The notes beneath the pieces are model-generated. The model saw only the letters and a list, made by a program, of their open reading frames with translations, was not told where the DNA came from and made no database searches. The position numbers were made by a program, and so were the translations under genes. DNA of 64,000 nucleotides from Melitaea cinxia (taxonomy: Eukaryota > Arthropoda > Insecta > Lepidoptera > Nymphalidae). Shown in pieces: positions 27,001 through 40,800 of the stretch. Location of the stretch: NCBI RefSeq assembly GCF_905220565.1, contig NC_059403.1, forward strand, positions 2,666,001 to 2,730,000. Reading direction: 5' to 3'. Every line of letters begins with the position of its first letter. The first letter of the stretch is position 1.

Positions 27001-28097
27001 AATCGATAAAATCTGTAAATTTGGCACCGCTATTACAAGATATTTCTATCCAAAAGTTAAGATTATTCGGATCTACTACGTTCTGACTAATGGTTCACCA
27101 AATTGTTTGATGCTGAATCTGCTTTGTTGAAGTTTCATTTTACAATTTGGTTGTAATTCTAAATCCTAACATGTGCGTATTGCCAGTTAAAATCTAAATA
27201 AGTACATGTTTTTGTATGAAAATAGGATTCTTTTATATTCAGAAAATATTATTTTTGTCTTAAAAGAGATTTTTAATCAATTCGCGAACTTTTGGTTCTG
27301 TTTTAATACTAGTAGATTGACATAGATTTTACTAGATATAGTTCACTACGAGTCTAAACAGTCCTTTGCTAAAAGTTGCTGTAGTAAAAATTAAATATTA
27401 ATATTTAAAATATCATTATTCTCAAACCGTTAACTAATATATAATTCTAAATTTCAATGATTCGAAACCCGTACTTAAAATTTAAATTAAATCTATAATC
27501 CGATACCTAAAACAATACTACAAACATCAACCGAAGTTATATATTTATCACACACAAAAAGATTATTCGTTGAAGATTTTCAGAGTACTAAAGTAAAATT
27601 TACACAACAGATCGAATATTAACAGCAAGCACCGTACGAATAAATTACTAAAACATGTTATGAAGTATTAGCACTCGTAGAAAACATCCCACCACCACAA
27701 ATTGACTAGTTCTAATAACTATCTAACTAGATTAAAAAATTAACCTTAAATTTATTAAAGTCTCTCGATAAAGTATTTAAACCGGCCGCAGTAGAAAAAA
27801 AAGGATTGAGGCAGAATTGACGTCAAAGAAAATAGCTCCAAACTTTGCATAGAACTCATCACTGTCACTCGATTGTTTAACAAAAAGTGATCCAAGTTAA
27901 AGTATCACTGATAAACATTTTAAATTTTATCATTTTCATACACTATCACTTTATAACCAAGTCCATACTTTGATCTTTTCAGCACTCTTGTTAGAGGAAG
28001 GTGGGAGTCGGAAAGGAAAGAAGTTTACAATTATAACCCGATCTGGGATCAATTAGATGTAAACCTCATGGTGTTGCTGCGGCCGGCCCTGCCTGGA
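24011..28097. other. AT-rich DNA downstream of the channel gene
   Basis: Apart from a family G tail fragment at 25808-25905 and the probable 3' UTR, I see no feature. Short open frames at 24210-24488, 25753-25953 and 26882-27130 have no recognisable motif. Confidence 0.5.
27735..28097 (-). other. Probable 3' UTR with candidate polyadenylation signal
   Basis: Downstream of the stop on the minus strand. The first AATAAA on the minus strand is at 27756-27751, about 340 nt after the stop. This is the simplest candidate for 3' end formation, but the true end is not determined by sequence alone. Confidence 0.4.
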
Positions 28098-28856
28098 CTA
28101 GGAGCCGCGTTCCGATAGTTCCACATCTTCTGGCTCTGGTCTCACTTTATCGATCTTTCGTCTCTCTGCAATTACAATTCTAATTTTTTCTTCCTCAGTT
28201 ATCGGTGGATCCTCGGGAGATAGCTGTGATCTGTATGAGGCATGGCTTACTTCACTTGGCGTTGCTGATTCCGTAGAAGATTTTCGTTTCAACCCACTTC
28301 GCCTTATGCTCTGCCTGGTCGTAGGGACTGCTAGTAGAACCGGCGATGGACGCAATAGTCTTGTCTCCTCACCGCGGAGTGAGTTTCTCTTGTCGACTCG
28401 TTGTCTTCTATTCTGGGCGAAGGAGTCCCTTCGAGGTGGGCTTCCCGGTTCAAGTTCCTCAATGTCGTCCGCGTCGATGAACCGAGCGTCCTCCTCGTAT
28501 AGAGCTGCTGGAGTTTCCGTTGAGTCCTGTCGACGTCGTCCAAATGCATGAGGTGAGAGGGAAGCCCGTCGCTGCGGCAATGCAGCCGGCAGTAAAGCGT
28601 GGTGGGAGTGCAACGTGCGACGCCTGTGTGGCGAAGGAATCGGCTGGTGCTTCGGTTCACTATACGTGAAGTTTGCTGGGAGGGATGGTACCTTATTTAA
28701 AGGTCGTGGTGGTGAAGTGCATTGTTCAAGAGCGCGACAGAGCGCTCTATCCTCTTCATCGTCAGCTTCTCGTTCTAACTCTCGTTCCAGTTCCACATCC
28801 ATATCGATCTCATCTTCCATTTGCTTATGAGATTCTTCTAGGTGTTTCATGAGGAC
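28098..28856 (-). CDS. Ca-alpha1T: Exon A6: cytoplasmic C-terminal tail and stop
   Basis: Terminal coding exon of 253 codons including TAG at 28098-28100. It opens VLMKHLEESHKQMEDEIDMD, the conserved Cav3 segment after IVS6, then a strongly acidic helix (ELERELEREADDEEDRALCR). The rest is low-complexity and rich in Ser, Arg and Pro, with basic-serine motifs (RRDS, RRQS, RKSS), and ends VELSERGS. Many open antisense frames overlap it; they are shadows of its GC-richer codons. Confidence 0.95.
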   Translation of the reverse strand, partial: VLMKHLEESHKQMEDEIDMDVELERELEREADDEEDRALCRALEQCTSPPRPLNKVPSLPANFTYSEPKHQPIPSPHRRRTLHSHHALLPAALPQRRASLSPHAFGRRRQDSTETPAALYEEDARFIDADDIEELEPGSPPRRDSFAQNRRQRVDKRNSLRGEETRLLRPSPVLLAVPTTRQSIRRSGLKRKSSTESATPSEVSHASYRSQLSPEDPPITEEEKIRIVIAERRKIDKVRPEPEDVELSERGS

Positions 28857-31800
28857 CTGTGATTGTGATAGCAAAACGTTAATAATATAATGAATGTTAC
28901 ATTTTAAGAATATATTATTTATTTTGTAAACTAAATAATGAAGTGGAAAATATAAACGTCATTTATGATGTAAAAAACTTATCATAATCAGTAAGTAGAA
29001 TTATATTTAAATTAATAAAAACACTTACTGCTACTACAACGTTGACGAGGACAAATTGTGCCATAAGGACGAACACAACGAAAAATATTGGTGCAATAAT
29101 AGTCGACACGCAACAGTTTCGCACGCAATCCACAGAGCTGTCGCAGTCTTCCCTCAAGGTGTCTTTCATTATACCGTTCCAGTTGTCACCCGTAGCCACT
29201 CGGAATAATGTTAAAAATGCCATTCCAAAGTTCGCAAAATGGGCGTGTTCTCCAAGACCTGTTGGCATGAATCATAAAAATAATAACAAAGAACTTTACT
29301 ATGATTATTTTCAATTAAATACAAATTTATAAAGGTTTTGGCAACTTTTATAATAAATTAAAGTTATTAAAATCGAATGCTAACCTTGACAAGGAATTTC
29401 ATCCGAACATTCTAGACGTCCAAACAATTCAACGCCCAACGCAGCGAATATAAAAAACAATAGAAAAAATAGCAACCCTAAGTTTCCTACTTGAGGCAAA
29501 GCTTGCATGACTGTATCTAACAATGCTCTTATTCCCTTCGCCATCTTTAACAGTTTCAGTACTCTGGCGATTCTCAACACTCGCATGACCCTCATTATCG
29601 TTGGATTTATTGGTATTATATTCGTTTCCAATTCTTCTAATACTATTCCCACTATTGATAATATAACTATAATCACATCGAGTTGATTCCATTTATCCTT
29701 TAAGTAAATCTTAAAGCCCAGTGCCACAAGTTTCATCGCCGCTTCAAGTATGAAAACGGCTGTGAAGAAATAGTTGAAAATTTTCAACGCGTATTGTAAA
29801 GCTGGTGGCATTTTATAGTATTCAATAGCCATGGTGACGACGTTTAAACCAATAACACCAGCGATCGCTAAGTCAAAGTATTTGGAGGTGACAACATTGT
29901 GAACAAATAGACGAGTTTGTCCGTAGTCCGAGTAGTATGGACGTTGGTGCATTTCTGTAATAATAATAAATGAGGATTTATTAATGTTTCAATGCTTAAA
30001 ACTTTGTAAAACATACAATTAATCTTTGATTTTACACCTTTAAAAGATATGACTAAATACAAACTAGATGAAGTTTAATTTTATACTTTACAAGATATGA
30101 ATTCTAAATATGTGGTTAAAGATTATCGCTTACTTCGTCTCTTCTTCTCCATTTGTAAAGCTCTTTTCGCTGCTCTTCTCACTCTTTCTTCTTTCTCCTG
30201 TTCTTCTCTGCATCGATGGAAGTTCTCCACTACCACTCCAACGAACATGTTCAGTACGAAGAATCCCACAAGCAGTATAAATGCAATGAAGTAGAGGAGG
30301 CGCCATTCCGAATAATTTACTATGGGCTGTTGATAAATTTAACAAATCGGTAAAAATGCCAAGAAACTCTAATGTTGTAGTGATAAAATAAGACCAAACC
30401 ACAAATGTTCAGAATCGTGTATACTTAAAGTTTATTACAAACGAAACAAATTTGTTTTATATCTTTACAAAGAAAACATCCTACAAAAATATTGTTACAT
30501 AAAAATAAGCAAATCAGAAAACTTTCAAGTTATACAATAGTTATTTTTTTTTAGTTACAAATCTATTTGCCGAATCAAAGCGACTAAGTTGAAGGAAAAA
30601 TTCAATTTTGGTTTGTTTTTTGTCCTTGAACACAAATAGAACAAAGGGCACAATGCCCAAGAGGCATCGATATTATAATCAGTTTCATTGATAGTTCAAT
30701 AACTTGTTGGAATTACTTTTCTTATTTCAGTAGATCACATATTTAAGACAATGTAAAGGATAGATAGTATTTGTGTATACGATTCTTAAGAATATTTATG
30801 GATTCTGCTTGAAGTATCGAATAAAAATCGACTTGAATTATCTTATCAAATCATAAGGGATATTGAATCCATAGTTATAAATTCCCTCATCTCATTCTGA
30901 GACACTCATTCTTAAAGATAGAACATTTAAATTCCTAGGTACCTGTTGATCGACTCCAACAGCGTCGAGACCCGTATACATAATGTTAACCCACCCGTCC
31001 CTCGAACTGAGCACAAACAGTGACATTAGAGCTTTGCCCAAATCGTCGAAGTTATATTTCCTGTTTACCCACACGTTCCCTTCTATCGCCAGACAATCGG
31101 ACTTGTTTCTAACATTCTTTATGTTTGCTCCTTCGCAATAAAAGAAAGCTCCTTTGAATAACTAGAAAAATACCACAAAATAAGTTAGAAATATATAATG
31201 CAAACAAATGACGTTGTAACGATGAAATTCAAATAAATTCAGCCACGTCAAGTAAATATAACCTAATATTGCACCTTAAAGTAACGAACTTACGGTGCAA
31301 TATTAGTTGTGAAATACAAAAAAGACACTGACCTGTACACCCAATATACCAAAAATGATAAAAAAGGTACAACATATAAGTACAATGTTTCCAATAGGTC
31401 TCAGTGACGATAATAATGTCTGTACAACCAATTTTAAGCCTGGAGCCCTGTTTATTACTCTTAAAGGCCTCAAAGATCTTAGTAATCTAAATACCTGGAA
31501 TTAAAATTAAAATTTTTGAAAAAACCCAAAACTTAAAAAATTATTCACAGCAGGAGCTGAATTCATGACAAAAGAAAACAAATTGAGGATTCTTCCAATT
31601 ATTATAATTTTTAATTTTAAGTTAAGGCCGAAATTTTGTTGTCACTTACCCTCAATATTCCAAATATTCTTGGACTAGATTCAGATACTAAAGACATTAA
31701 TAGATCGATAATAGATATAATAACGAGCGAGCCGTCCATTATGTTCCAGCCTGATGTGAAGTAAGCTTCCGATCCGTAGAACATTCCAGATGCCACCACC

Positions 31801-34800
31801 TTTATATTATTGAATGAATGAATTTAATAAAAGATTGCTTTAACAAAGCAGAATACTAAATACTAGTTAAACTACAGTTGGAGAAAATAATGATCTTATA
31901 CATTTATTTAATAAATTCAGTTCAATTTCGTGCATTTACAGTGTAATTACTTAAAATAGTAATTAATAAGAACATTTAAGCTCAAAATATAAACCTTTAT
32001 AAACATCTCGACAGCGAAAACCACGGTGAAGACGTAATTAGCACTGGAGAGGAATTGCCTCTCTTTAGAGTCAGGAGGAATGTTGGGTCGTTCCATTGCT
32101 AGTGTTATACAGTTTAAAGCTATGAACAAAAGCACTATGTTGTCGAACCAACTTCTCGTCACCATCCAAGTGCATAATCTCCTAATCCTGGAAAATGTCA
32201 CGTTGTGCATTAATTGGTACTTGAAATTTCAGTTTAGATACGAAAACTAAAATTGATTTAATGGTAAGATCAACAACGAAAAAGACTGAAAACATACTAT
32301 CATACCCCTCGTCATTAGAATAACTCTTAGATTCAATTAAACGCTTTAATTTATCTGAGATTTTGATATATTTTAATATTAATTTAATTTAATTTATCAT
32401 AAATACCACAAACATTTAAATAAAACAAAATATATCTGTTGTTTGTCATTCTAACTTTGACTCGTAATAATTTAGTTAAGACCTAGACTGAAATTTCAGA
32501 AGGCCAATGAGTTAAAATCAATTACACATATCGATGCATTTCGTGAGGATAATAATGATCCTATGAGAATTCGCAATTTCCTCCGATACGTTAATTGGAA
32601 TTCCCGAGACGGGTAGACGTCAAGTCTCAAAGCCAATAATACAAATTCAATAAGCGTCACTTCAACCGATATTTACTTAACGTTATGACACTCGATTTCA
32701 TTATATCCTATAAAAACGCGAAGATATTTCTTACTTGTTGTTTGGAGCAAATATGTAGAGAGAATAATCCTCTTTTTCTTTAAGGCACCCCGTCGGTTCC
32801 ATAAATCGAAAAAGGTCCTTAAATCTAAACTGCCGTCTATCGAATCTCGATGAAAAAATACAAATATTGTTGTTTATTGTGACCTGAAAATGGGGTTTCA
32901 TTTTTTAGAAATCTAGTTATTTTGTTTTGTTACTGGAATGTATATTGAATAGTATTTCAGAGGCGTTTTAGAATTCAAAACTATATGATTTTTCCGCATC
33001 CCTGCCTCTAATATTAAAAACTAATAACTTAAAAGTTCTATTTATATTTTTTTCTTTATTTTGATTGCTTATGATATTTAAAAAATATATTAAAATAAGT
33101 AATAAATTTCATTAAAATTAAAGATGGCATAAAAAAATATTTACCTCTTCATTGATTTGTTTAATCAAAGGTAATGCTTGGTTGTTTGGTCGCAGTGATT
33201 CGTTACGTGGTCGCGTGGGTATTTGGGGTTGCGGCGTTGTGGGCGTTAAGTTGCTTGCTTTTACCTCCGATACTGATGTTATAGGAATAAATTCTGTAGT
33301 TATTTTAGATTGAATTTGAACAGCTATTGCATGTTCAGTATATTTATTATTTATTAATATTATTAACTACTAGTTATTTTTAACCTTAAAAATAAAATGA
33401 ATTAATAATATGTATAAGAGACTAACTACGTACCTGTTATGTAATCATTTGTGAGAGAAAGTCTATGTGGTGGAGGCTTGACAGTGTCCAGTTTTACTGT
33501 GGAATCTGATGAAAAGCCTGCTTCTGGAGCTTTCCACGATGCCTTTTATAAACAAAATATATTTTTAATTAAAGAACTTAGATTTAGTATTTCTTTTTTC
33601 TTTATGCTGAAAACTCAAAGCGTACAATTTTTTCAATATAAAAAAATCTTTTTAAAAAAATGGATAATAAAATAGGATACGCTATTAAGTTAAAAATAAA
33701 TAAGAAAATACATTATTTCTAGGCTCAAGTTGTAAAATGAGTTTCAAATAATCATTATCCCTTATGGGACATGAAGATATTTCTGAGATAATATACGGAC
33801 TGTAAAACATATGATGTGACTCGCTGGAGTAAATTACACAATATCACCGACCATCTAGTCTTACGAGTATATTCGTATAGGAGTTTTTTTGTAATTAATT
33901 TTTTGTAAACGTTTATGAATCCTTGAAGAATATACAAATGCAACTTGTATATATAAAATGCAACTTTGTTAGTGACAACGATATCTATGTACCGGCTTAA
34001 GAATAAATAAATATCAACTCAAAGTACAATAACGAAACTAACTTATGAATATGAAATAAATAAAAAAATACTGTATATAACGAAACATTTCGTTAGTAAA
34101 TATATATTATAAATCTTAAATAAGCATGTTGATATGAAAACTTGTACAAAAAAAGCATTTATTAATTATTAATTCTTACGTCAGGCAGTATTGGGGTTGT
34201 AAGTGCGGTGTGCGCGGAGACTCGACGGATAGGCAGTTGTACCCTCGATCGATTGTTCAATTCCGACTGCGTGTCATTTTTGATCACCATCGATGAGGAC
34301 AGGAGCAGTTCATTCTTACGCAAGCTTGAACCTAGCAACAATTAATTAATTTAGAGTAAAAATTTCATCCTTTATTACATTGCATATTTATATTACTTCG
34401 TTTATTTGTGTTTTTTTTTTTGCTAAAACCCTAATTATTTCGATTTTCATTTATATTTCATCACAAGTGCAAAAATATGTAAATAGTTATGATATAACTT
34501 ACCGTTGCAAGCTGCGTGGTCACGGCCATTATTTAGTACAACAGCATCTGAGTCAGATCCTGTTCTTTGCTTTTTTCGTCTCAAACTTGGCCTTGAGAGA
34601 CGCCAGCTGTATCCACGTTGTACTCTGCATTTATCATCGCCATTTATACTAGGAGGGATTGCTGTGAGACTTCTGGAATTTTACTTTGTATTATAATGCT
34701 AAACTGAGAAAAAAATTAAATATCAAAATACTCAAAACAATTAAAAACTGAATCAAATTATTTACAACTTACTTTTGTGAGCTCAGGAGACTAGATTTAT

Positions 34801-37800
34801 CACTAACGTTAAGACAGTTATCATCCTTGGCGATAGTAACTTGCAGGTTTTTTTCTGGAAGCGTCGGGGATGGTAGGGATCTCGGTGTCGTTGGAGTGGA
34901 AGCTGGAGACGTAGATCTAGATGGGGGAGGAGCCAAGCTTAAAGGCGGGGGAGCAAGAGTCATCGGAGGAAGTCTGGCTTTCTCAGCACCTAATTGAGCT
35001 GCTGCGGAATGAAGGGTCAAAGTATAACTGTTCGGTGGCTTTAATAATCCGGGTATACTGGTACACTGAAAATAAAAAAAATATTTTTTAAAATATAACA
35101 ATCGAAACTTATTTGATATTGGTCAACAAAACTTATAAATCACTGGTACTTTTATAAAGTAAAGTACTCTTAAAAGAAAGTTAAATAAATACGTACCGAC
35201 GTCCTATCAATGGAATCCAAGCTGGATAACATTGTCGATCTTTCTAATGTTAATGCGACATTAAAATCTCTGAATGTCGTTCCTGGTTCTAATGTTGTAG
35301 AAGGAGAATCCTGTGGTGTAGCGGCAGTGTGAGTTATCATTGGTACAACCGTGCTGTTTTCAGCTGCACCAGTATTAGATGCTAGCATTTTTGATTCCTA
35401 AAATTTGTTATAATTATCAAGTACATTATTTTTAATAGTATTTCTAGACCAGTAATAACTTGGTTTACATCTTAACGATAGAGTGACTAATAAAGCTTAA
35501 GAAGTTACATGGTAATAGTATTTCGCAGTAGTATTTAGTAGGTAAACAGTTGTTTTTTGGCATTACTTGGTTTCATTACATTGAACTGTTTTAATTTTTT
35601 AATGAATTATCTTCTATAGATACTCTATAAAGAACTTATTTCAGAAATAAACTTTACTAATGTTTATAGTTTTCGTAGTAATCGATTGAAATTGTTTAAT
35701 TTAAAGATTGAAATATATCGAAAATATACTGGACACAAACGAAAGCTTTCAGAATGATTCAATACCATTTCGTGAAATGAGTTCAATAGAAAACCCGGAT
35801 TAAATGCGTCTAGGTTTTTCTTTGTTACCTGAGTTTGTTCACATTTGCTGGGATTTGGATGTGGTACAGTTGGATAACAAAAAGAAATGTCAAACCGAGG
35901 CGGAATGAATGCATTCTATTGTTGTTTAGCGTTCACTATTAGTAAAACATTTTATTTACTACAGGACTCTAAACAAATTGATTTATGGTATCGCTATATA
36001 GTACTTAGTAGTTAGTATTACGTATTTACATTTTTCTTGTATTAAATGTTATTGGTGCAAATAATTGTTTTAATGTTTATAGAAATTTATTTTCATTACA
36101 ATATTACGCTTCCTTGTTCATTTTTTTTATTTTGAGTTTTTTAACACTACCATTACTAGTAATATTATTGTTACAGCAAAGCTGACATGCAATGTTATTT
36201 GTATGAAATATTAAACAACTTACCTTCTGTATATTACACTTATTAGACTGCGCACAATCTTTACACATGGCTGGATGATGACCCGATGATTTGGATTTTT
36301 TCCGAACTTTCAGAGATTTATCTTTGTGACCATTGATATCGTCTTTTGCTTTTCTCACATCATCTGCTGATTTCCAGTAGTTTTTGATTTCATTCTGTTT
36401 AAAAAATAATTCATTTAAAGGAAACTCTTATACGTTTTAAAATAAATAAGAATTCTGTTGATTTCACTGTAATAAATTGACCATATATAAAATGTTAGAT
36501 ATTAATATGTACATGTAGAATATGTGTATAAAATATTACATAATAGACTATTTAGCCTAAAGTTTGTTTCAGAATAGAGAACATTGAAAGTGAACACATT
36601 AGATATTTATTAGAGACATTACAATACGTGTCTTGAAATCAAATCACCTGGGAGAAACTGTCACTGGAGTGAGATCCCGAATTGGATTCGTCGTATTGTA
36701 ATTCGTTGTTGTCAGAAAAGCATTCGCTTGACAATTTAGATTTAGCCAATTCCCGCTGTTCTCGCTCTCTTCTTTCATGTCTCTAAAAACGAATATTGTC
36801 AGAATAATACTTATTTTTTTATAGATATAGTGAAACCTTATATGCATGTGTAAATACCTCTGAGCTAAATCCTTCAACTAAAATAGCTACGAGTAAGTTG
36901 AATAAAACATAATTGCCGAAAGTCATTAAAGCTACAAAATATAGCGCGGCCCAATGACTTGTTTTTTCCATACCGTTAAACAATACGACATTCCAATCTT
37001 CCTGTGTCAACACCTGGAAAATTTATTATTTATTTAGAACATATAATTAATACATCTAAACAATCTACCACAACATGTATGTTCAAATATTTAAATTTCC
37101 GTAATAAATCATAATAAGCGAGGTGTGCTGTCGTAGTGTCGTATAAGTCGTGCCTTAACTTTGTGGAAAAGTTGTTAGTGTAGATGTCAAGAAAAAACGA
37201 ATTAAACAAAAATAATTGTTAGTTAATAACGTGTTAGTGTTAGTAAGTTTCATGTTATCTTGTTAGTGTTCACAACAATATAAATTTTCATGGAAGGTAA
37301 CACAGACGGCGATTGGAGTACACAAGCAAAAAGGGTCCAGCATTAACTAATATTCTAAAAGCAAGATGCACTATCTACTTATTGCTTGCTAAAGGTGCAC
37401 AGCGTAAAACTAATAGGTACTTGATAAATGAGCTACGTCAGCGGGTTTCTCGTTATCGCGTTTTATGAATCTAATTTCACACTCAATACAGTGTATTGTT
37501 ATATTGAACCAGTTTAGGGCGCTGATATTGAAAGTTAATATTAGATCGTTGTTGACACGAGAAACACGCAACATCTACCCTCTAAAAGCCAGTTCGAACG
37601 GGATCGCAAATAAATCGACAATGTAACTTGTATTAGATCCACGAGACTTACCTGAAAGACGGTGACGGTAGCCCATAGAATATTATTAAAATGTTTCCTG
37701 TCGCACTCACACTTGGGATGATGTGAGATGATCTCCGGGCAGGTACAGTCCCGTTCGGATCCGTTATCTTCGATGAACTTGCAAAACTTACCACCGAATA

Positions 37801-40800
37801 GATACATGCCCAGAATACTGCACGAGGTGGGCCCGATGAAAAAATGAAAGAAAAAGAAAATGCTATGCGCATACGCGACCGAGTCGTCGAGACGATGTAA
37901 AGTGCGTACGCGACGCTAACACTGCAACCCTATCTTGAGCGATGACTTTATTAATTTAAGGTAGAGAGTTAGCAGCTGAGAATAATAACCAATGTATCGT
38001 ATATAATGTTAAACGAAATCATAAAACCTCTAAAAATGTAAGTGATATATGTATATACATATTTAACTTGTGCACTAATAAAATTGGTACAATCTTTAAC
38101 TTCGTAAATTTATGTGCCTCTACCGTAAATTAAATAACTGTGGACGGACAATACATATAATTAGTTAAGCAGTGTTATCGCCGTTGACACATCATCACCA
38201 ACGGGTTTGTTAATAGATCTAAATTAAGTAATATATTTAATACAACGTTATTTAGTGCAAGTTCCCCATAAAGTATTATATCAATTAACATTCATCTTTA
38301 TATAATGCCTCATTATCTCTGAATAATCAAATGCAATTAAATAAAAGTTTAAATGTAAAATAGGCAAACAAAAGTGCATAAAAATATAAGATTAAAATCA
38401 TTCAAATACTTTATGATTTATTGATTGTAAATATTAATTCATTCATTTAAATGCATTATTGATGCTTCGATGCAGAAATTAATAGTAAAAATTAAAAATT
38501 CTGTTTAAGTATAAATAATTTAATTTTTAAGAATGTTTAAATTATATTTAGAAAATAGGGGAAAGAATTGGAAGAAAGTTTGTTATTAAAAAAAAGGAAA
38601 AAATGCAGGATAACCTGACGAAACAAGTGAAATTGCTGAAAAAAGTGAAGCAAAACAGTAAAAAATTAATATTGGCAAAAAGTAACCAAAATAACTTGTT
38701 TCATACAGACCTAAATAATAGAAGCGGCATGCAAAGTGACAGAGAGTCGATAAAACTGAGTATAGCTGTAGTAGTGGAATCGGAGGAACTGACGAAGTAT
38801 TACCCGCGACTCGGCTCGATCAACCTAATCTACCCTACGAATCAACCAAGCTCTCAGACTAATTAATGTGCTTCCACAAATTTTGATGGGAATACTGTAC
38901 GGCACAACAACAATGGTGAATCGTGATTCTAGATGATGTTGAGCTATCTGTAACCAATGGTACTATTTCTGTACTACGCGGGTTCTAGGGTAGCGGTTAC
39001 GCGTCTGAACGCTTGTTTGACAACGTACTGAGCTGCAAGCCGATTTGTTTTAATTAAACTGTAAGACAAAACTTCGTTTAAATCCAAATTTCTTGCAGCA
39101 TAGTGACGAGTCATTGTGTACTCGCGTGGTTAGTCGATAAGCCGTCACAAGGACAATCTTCTTTTAAAGAATTGTCATTCTGTCATGAGTGTTTACTGCT
39201 AACGGACCCGTAGGTAAGCGTTTAGTATGTTGCAAGTTCTGTCTGTTTTTGGATTGTCTGTTAGGTACTTTAATTTAAAATGTCCAATACCTGAAAAACC
39301 GTGACAAAGGCCCACAAGAGCGTATCAAAGTTTTTTCTGTCGCACTCTACATCGCCATCCTCATCTTTCTTGCAGAATTTGCACCCGAAGAGGTTCATAC
39401 CGAGGATGCTGAACGTTATCACGCAAGATACGATTAGATAAAAGTGCGATTACTACAGTCCTTTCGATGTAACAGGAAGATATATTAAGAACTGTATAAA
39501 ATATATAGGTGTAAGTAAAAACTAAGATGAAATGTGAAATGTGCAAGGTGTAAATTAACTGAGTGGACAAGAAGCAGGAAGCGTGAAAGTCTATTACAAG
39601 AAAGATTAAGAGAAGAGAAAAAGTTGTAAAGAGTGTGGACAGTGGTGGTGTGTACCGTTAAATGTCAAAAGTAGAAATGGCTTACAGATAAGGATAAGGC
39701 AGAAATGAAAACAGGAGAAATCACTCACAGTTAGATAGTGCACAGGTTAGGATGCGGGTGTGACAGTTAAGTAGAAACTATTTTATATTTTATGAGGTGT
39801 CGTATAAATCTTCTCTGTCTACGAAAGAAAATATAAAATCACACATAGCAATCTTATGATTGCTATATCGGTAATTGTATACTAATAAAATCTACAGAGT
39901 CTACCATAGAAACAAGTAACGTTAAAATTAATATACAGGTTGTGATACATATATTGGCCACGGAAAGTTTGAAACCTTTTAAGATAGTAAATTTCAGCAA
40001 AAAATAACAATATAGATATATAATAGAATCGTAAATAATAGAATTTCAAAAAATAAAAAGAAGGCCTGCTCTTTAGATTTAGATACGAGTATGTTAAATT
40101 ATTTGCAGTTAGTCGCAAAGTTGGTATTGGATAATTTCTGGTCTCCAAAGATTAATAAAAGGTAATAAAAATAAAATTCAAAATAATAAAATCTGGGAGA
40201 CTGAAAAATAATAAATAAGTGTAAATTAGGTTTTTCGTTATTAAAATATAGGAAATTTAATAATCCTTCCCTTTATAACTTTTTTATCTTCATGCATTTT
40301 ATTTTTAAAAATTTATGTTTATAATTATCATTAAATTTAAATTTAAGGCTTTACCCCATAATCGCTGTTCGAAAACTAAGAGAATCGACTATTATATTGA
40401 TATTTATTAAAGAATAAGTATTATAATTATATTGAAGAGGATAATTACCTGAATATAAAAATAAATAAAACCAGAAGTGAGAAGAAGATTGCGACGTTGT
40501 CCATTGTCCGTAACATGACGAAAAGTTGGCGTCTAAGATTTGGCATGAAACGTACTAACTTCAGGATTCGCAGCAGTCGGAAGGTCCTCAAGACCGATAA
40601 TCCTGAACTCCCAGCCAAATCGTGTTCATTACCCATACTTTGTGCTAGCTCAAACGCGCTATGTAAGAAGTAAACATTAAATTCCAAAAATATACCAATT
40701 TTTACAAAATTTGCTTGGACTACAAATTTTACCTTAAAATTACGATGACACCGTCAAATACATTGAATCCATTTGATATATACTTAAAAGGTCCTTCGGC

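Noticed and set aside
28306..28830. Plus-strand and alternative minus-strand open frames over the C-terminal exon
   Set aside because: They overlap the in-frame Cav3 tail and are by-products of its base composition.
29042..29332. Plus-strand 96-codon frame
   Set aside because: Antisense shadow of the domain IV pore exon, running into intron sequence.
33294..33370. 5' extension of exon E, where the frame stays open
   Set aside because: Only the acceptor at 33294-33295 completes the split codon from exon F; the extension would disrupt the joining.
38603..38866. Plus-strand 87-codon frame between the alternative turret exons
   Set aside because: Lysine/asparagine/serine-rich composition typical of A-rich DNA, no motif, and it lies in an intron on the opposite strand.
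39409..40448. Search for a third turret exon copy
   Set aside because: No ILGM or CDRK-type segment found on the minus strand in this or the adjoining introns.
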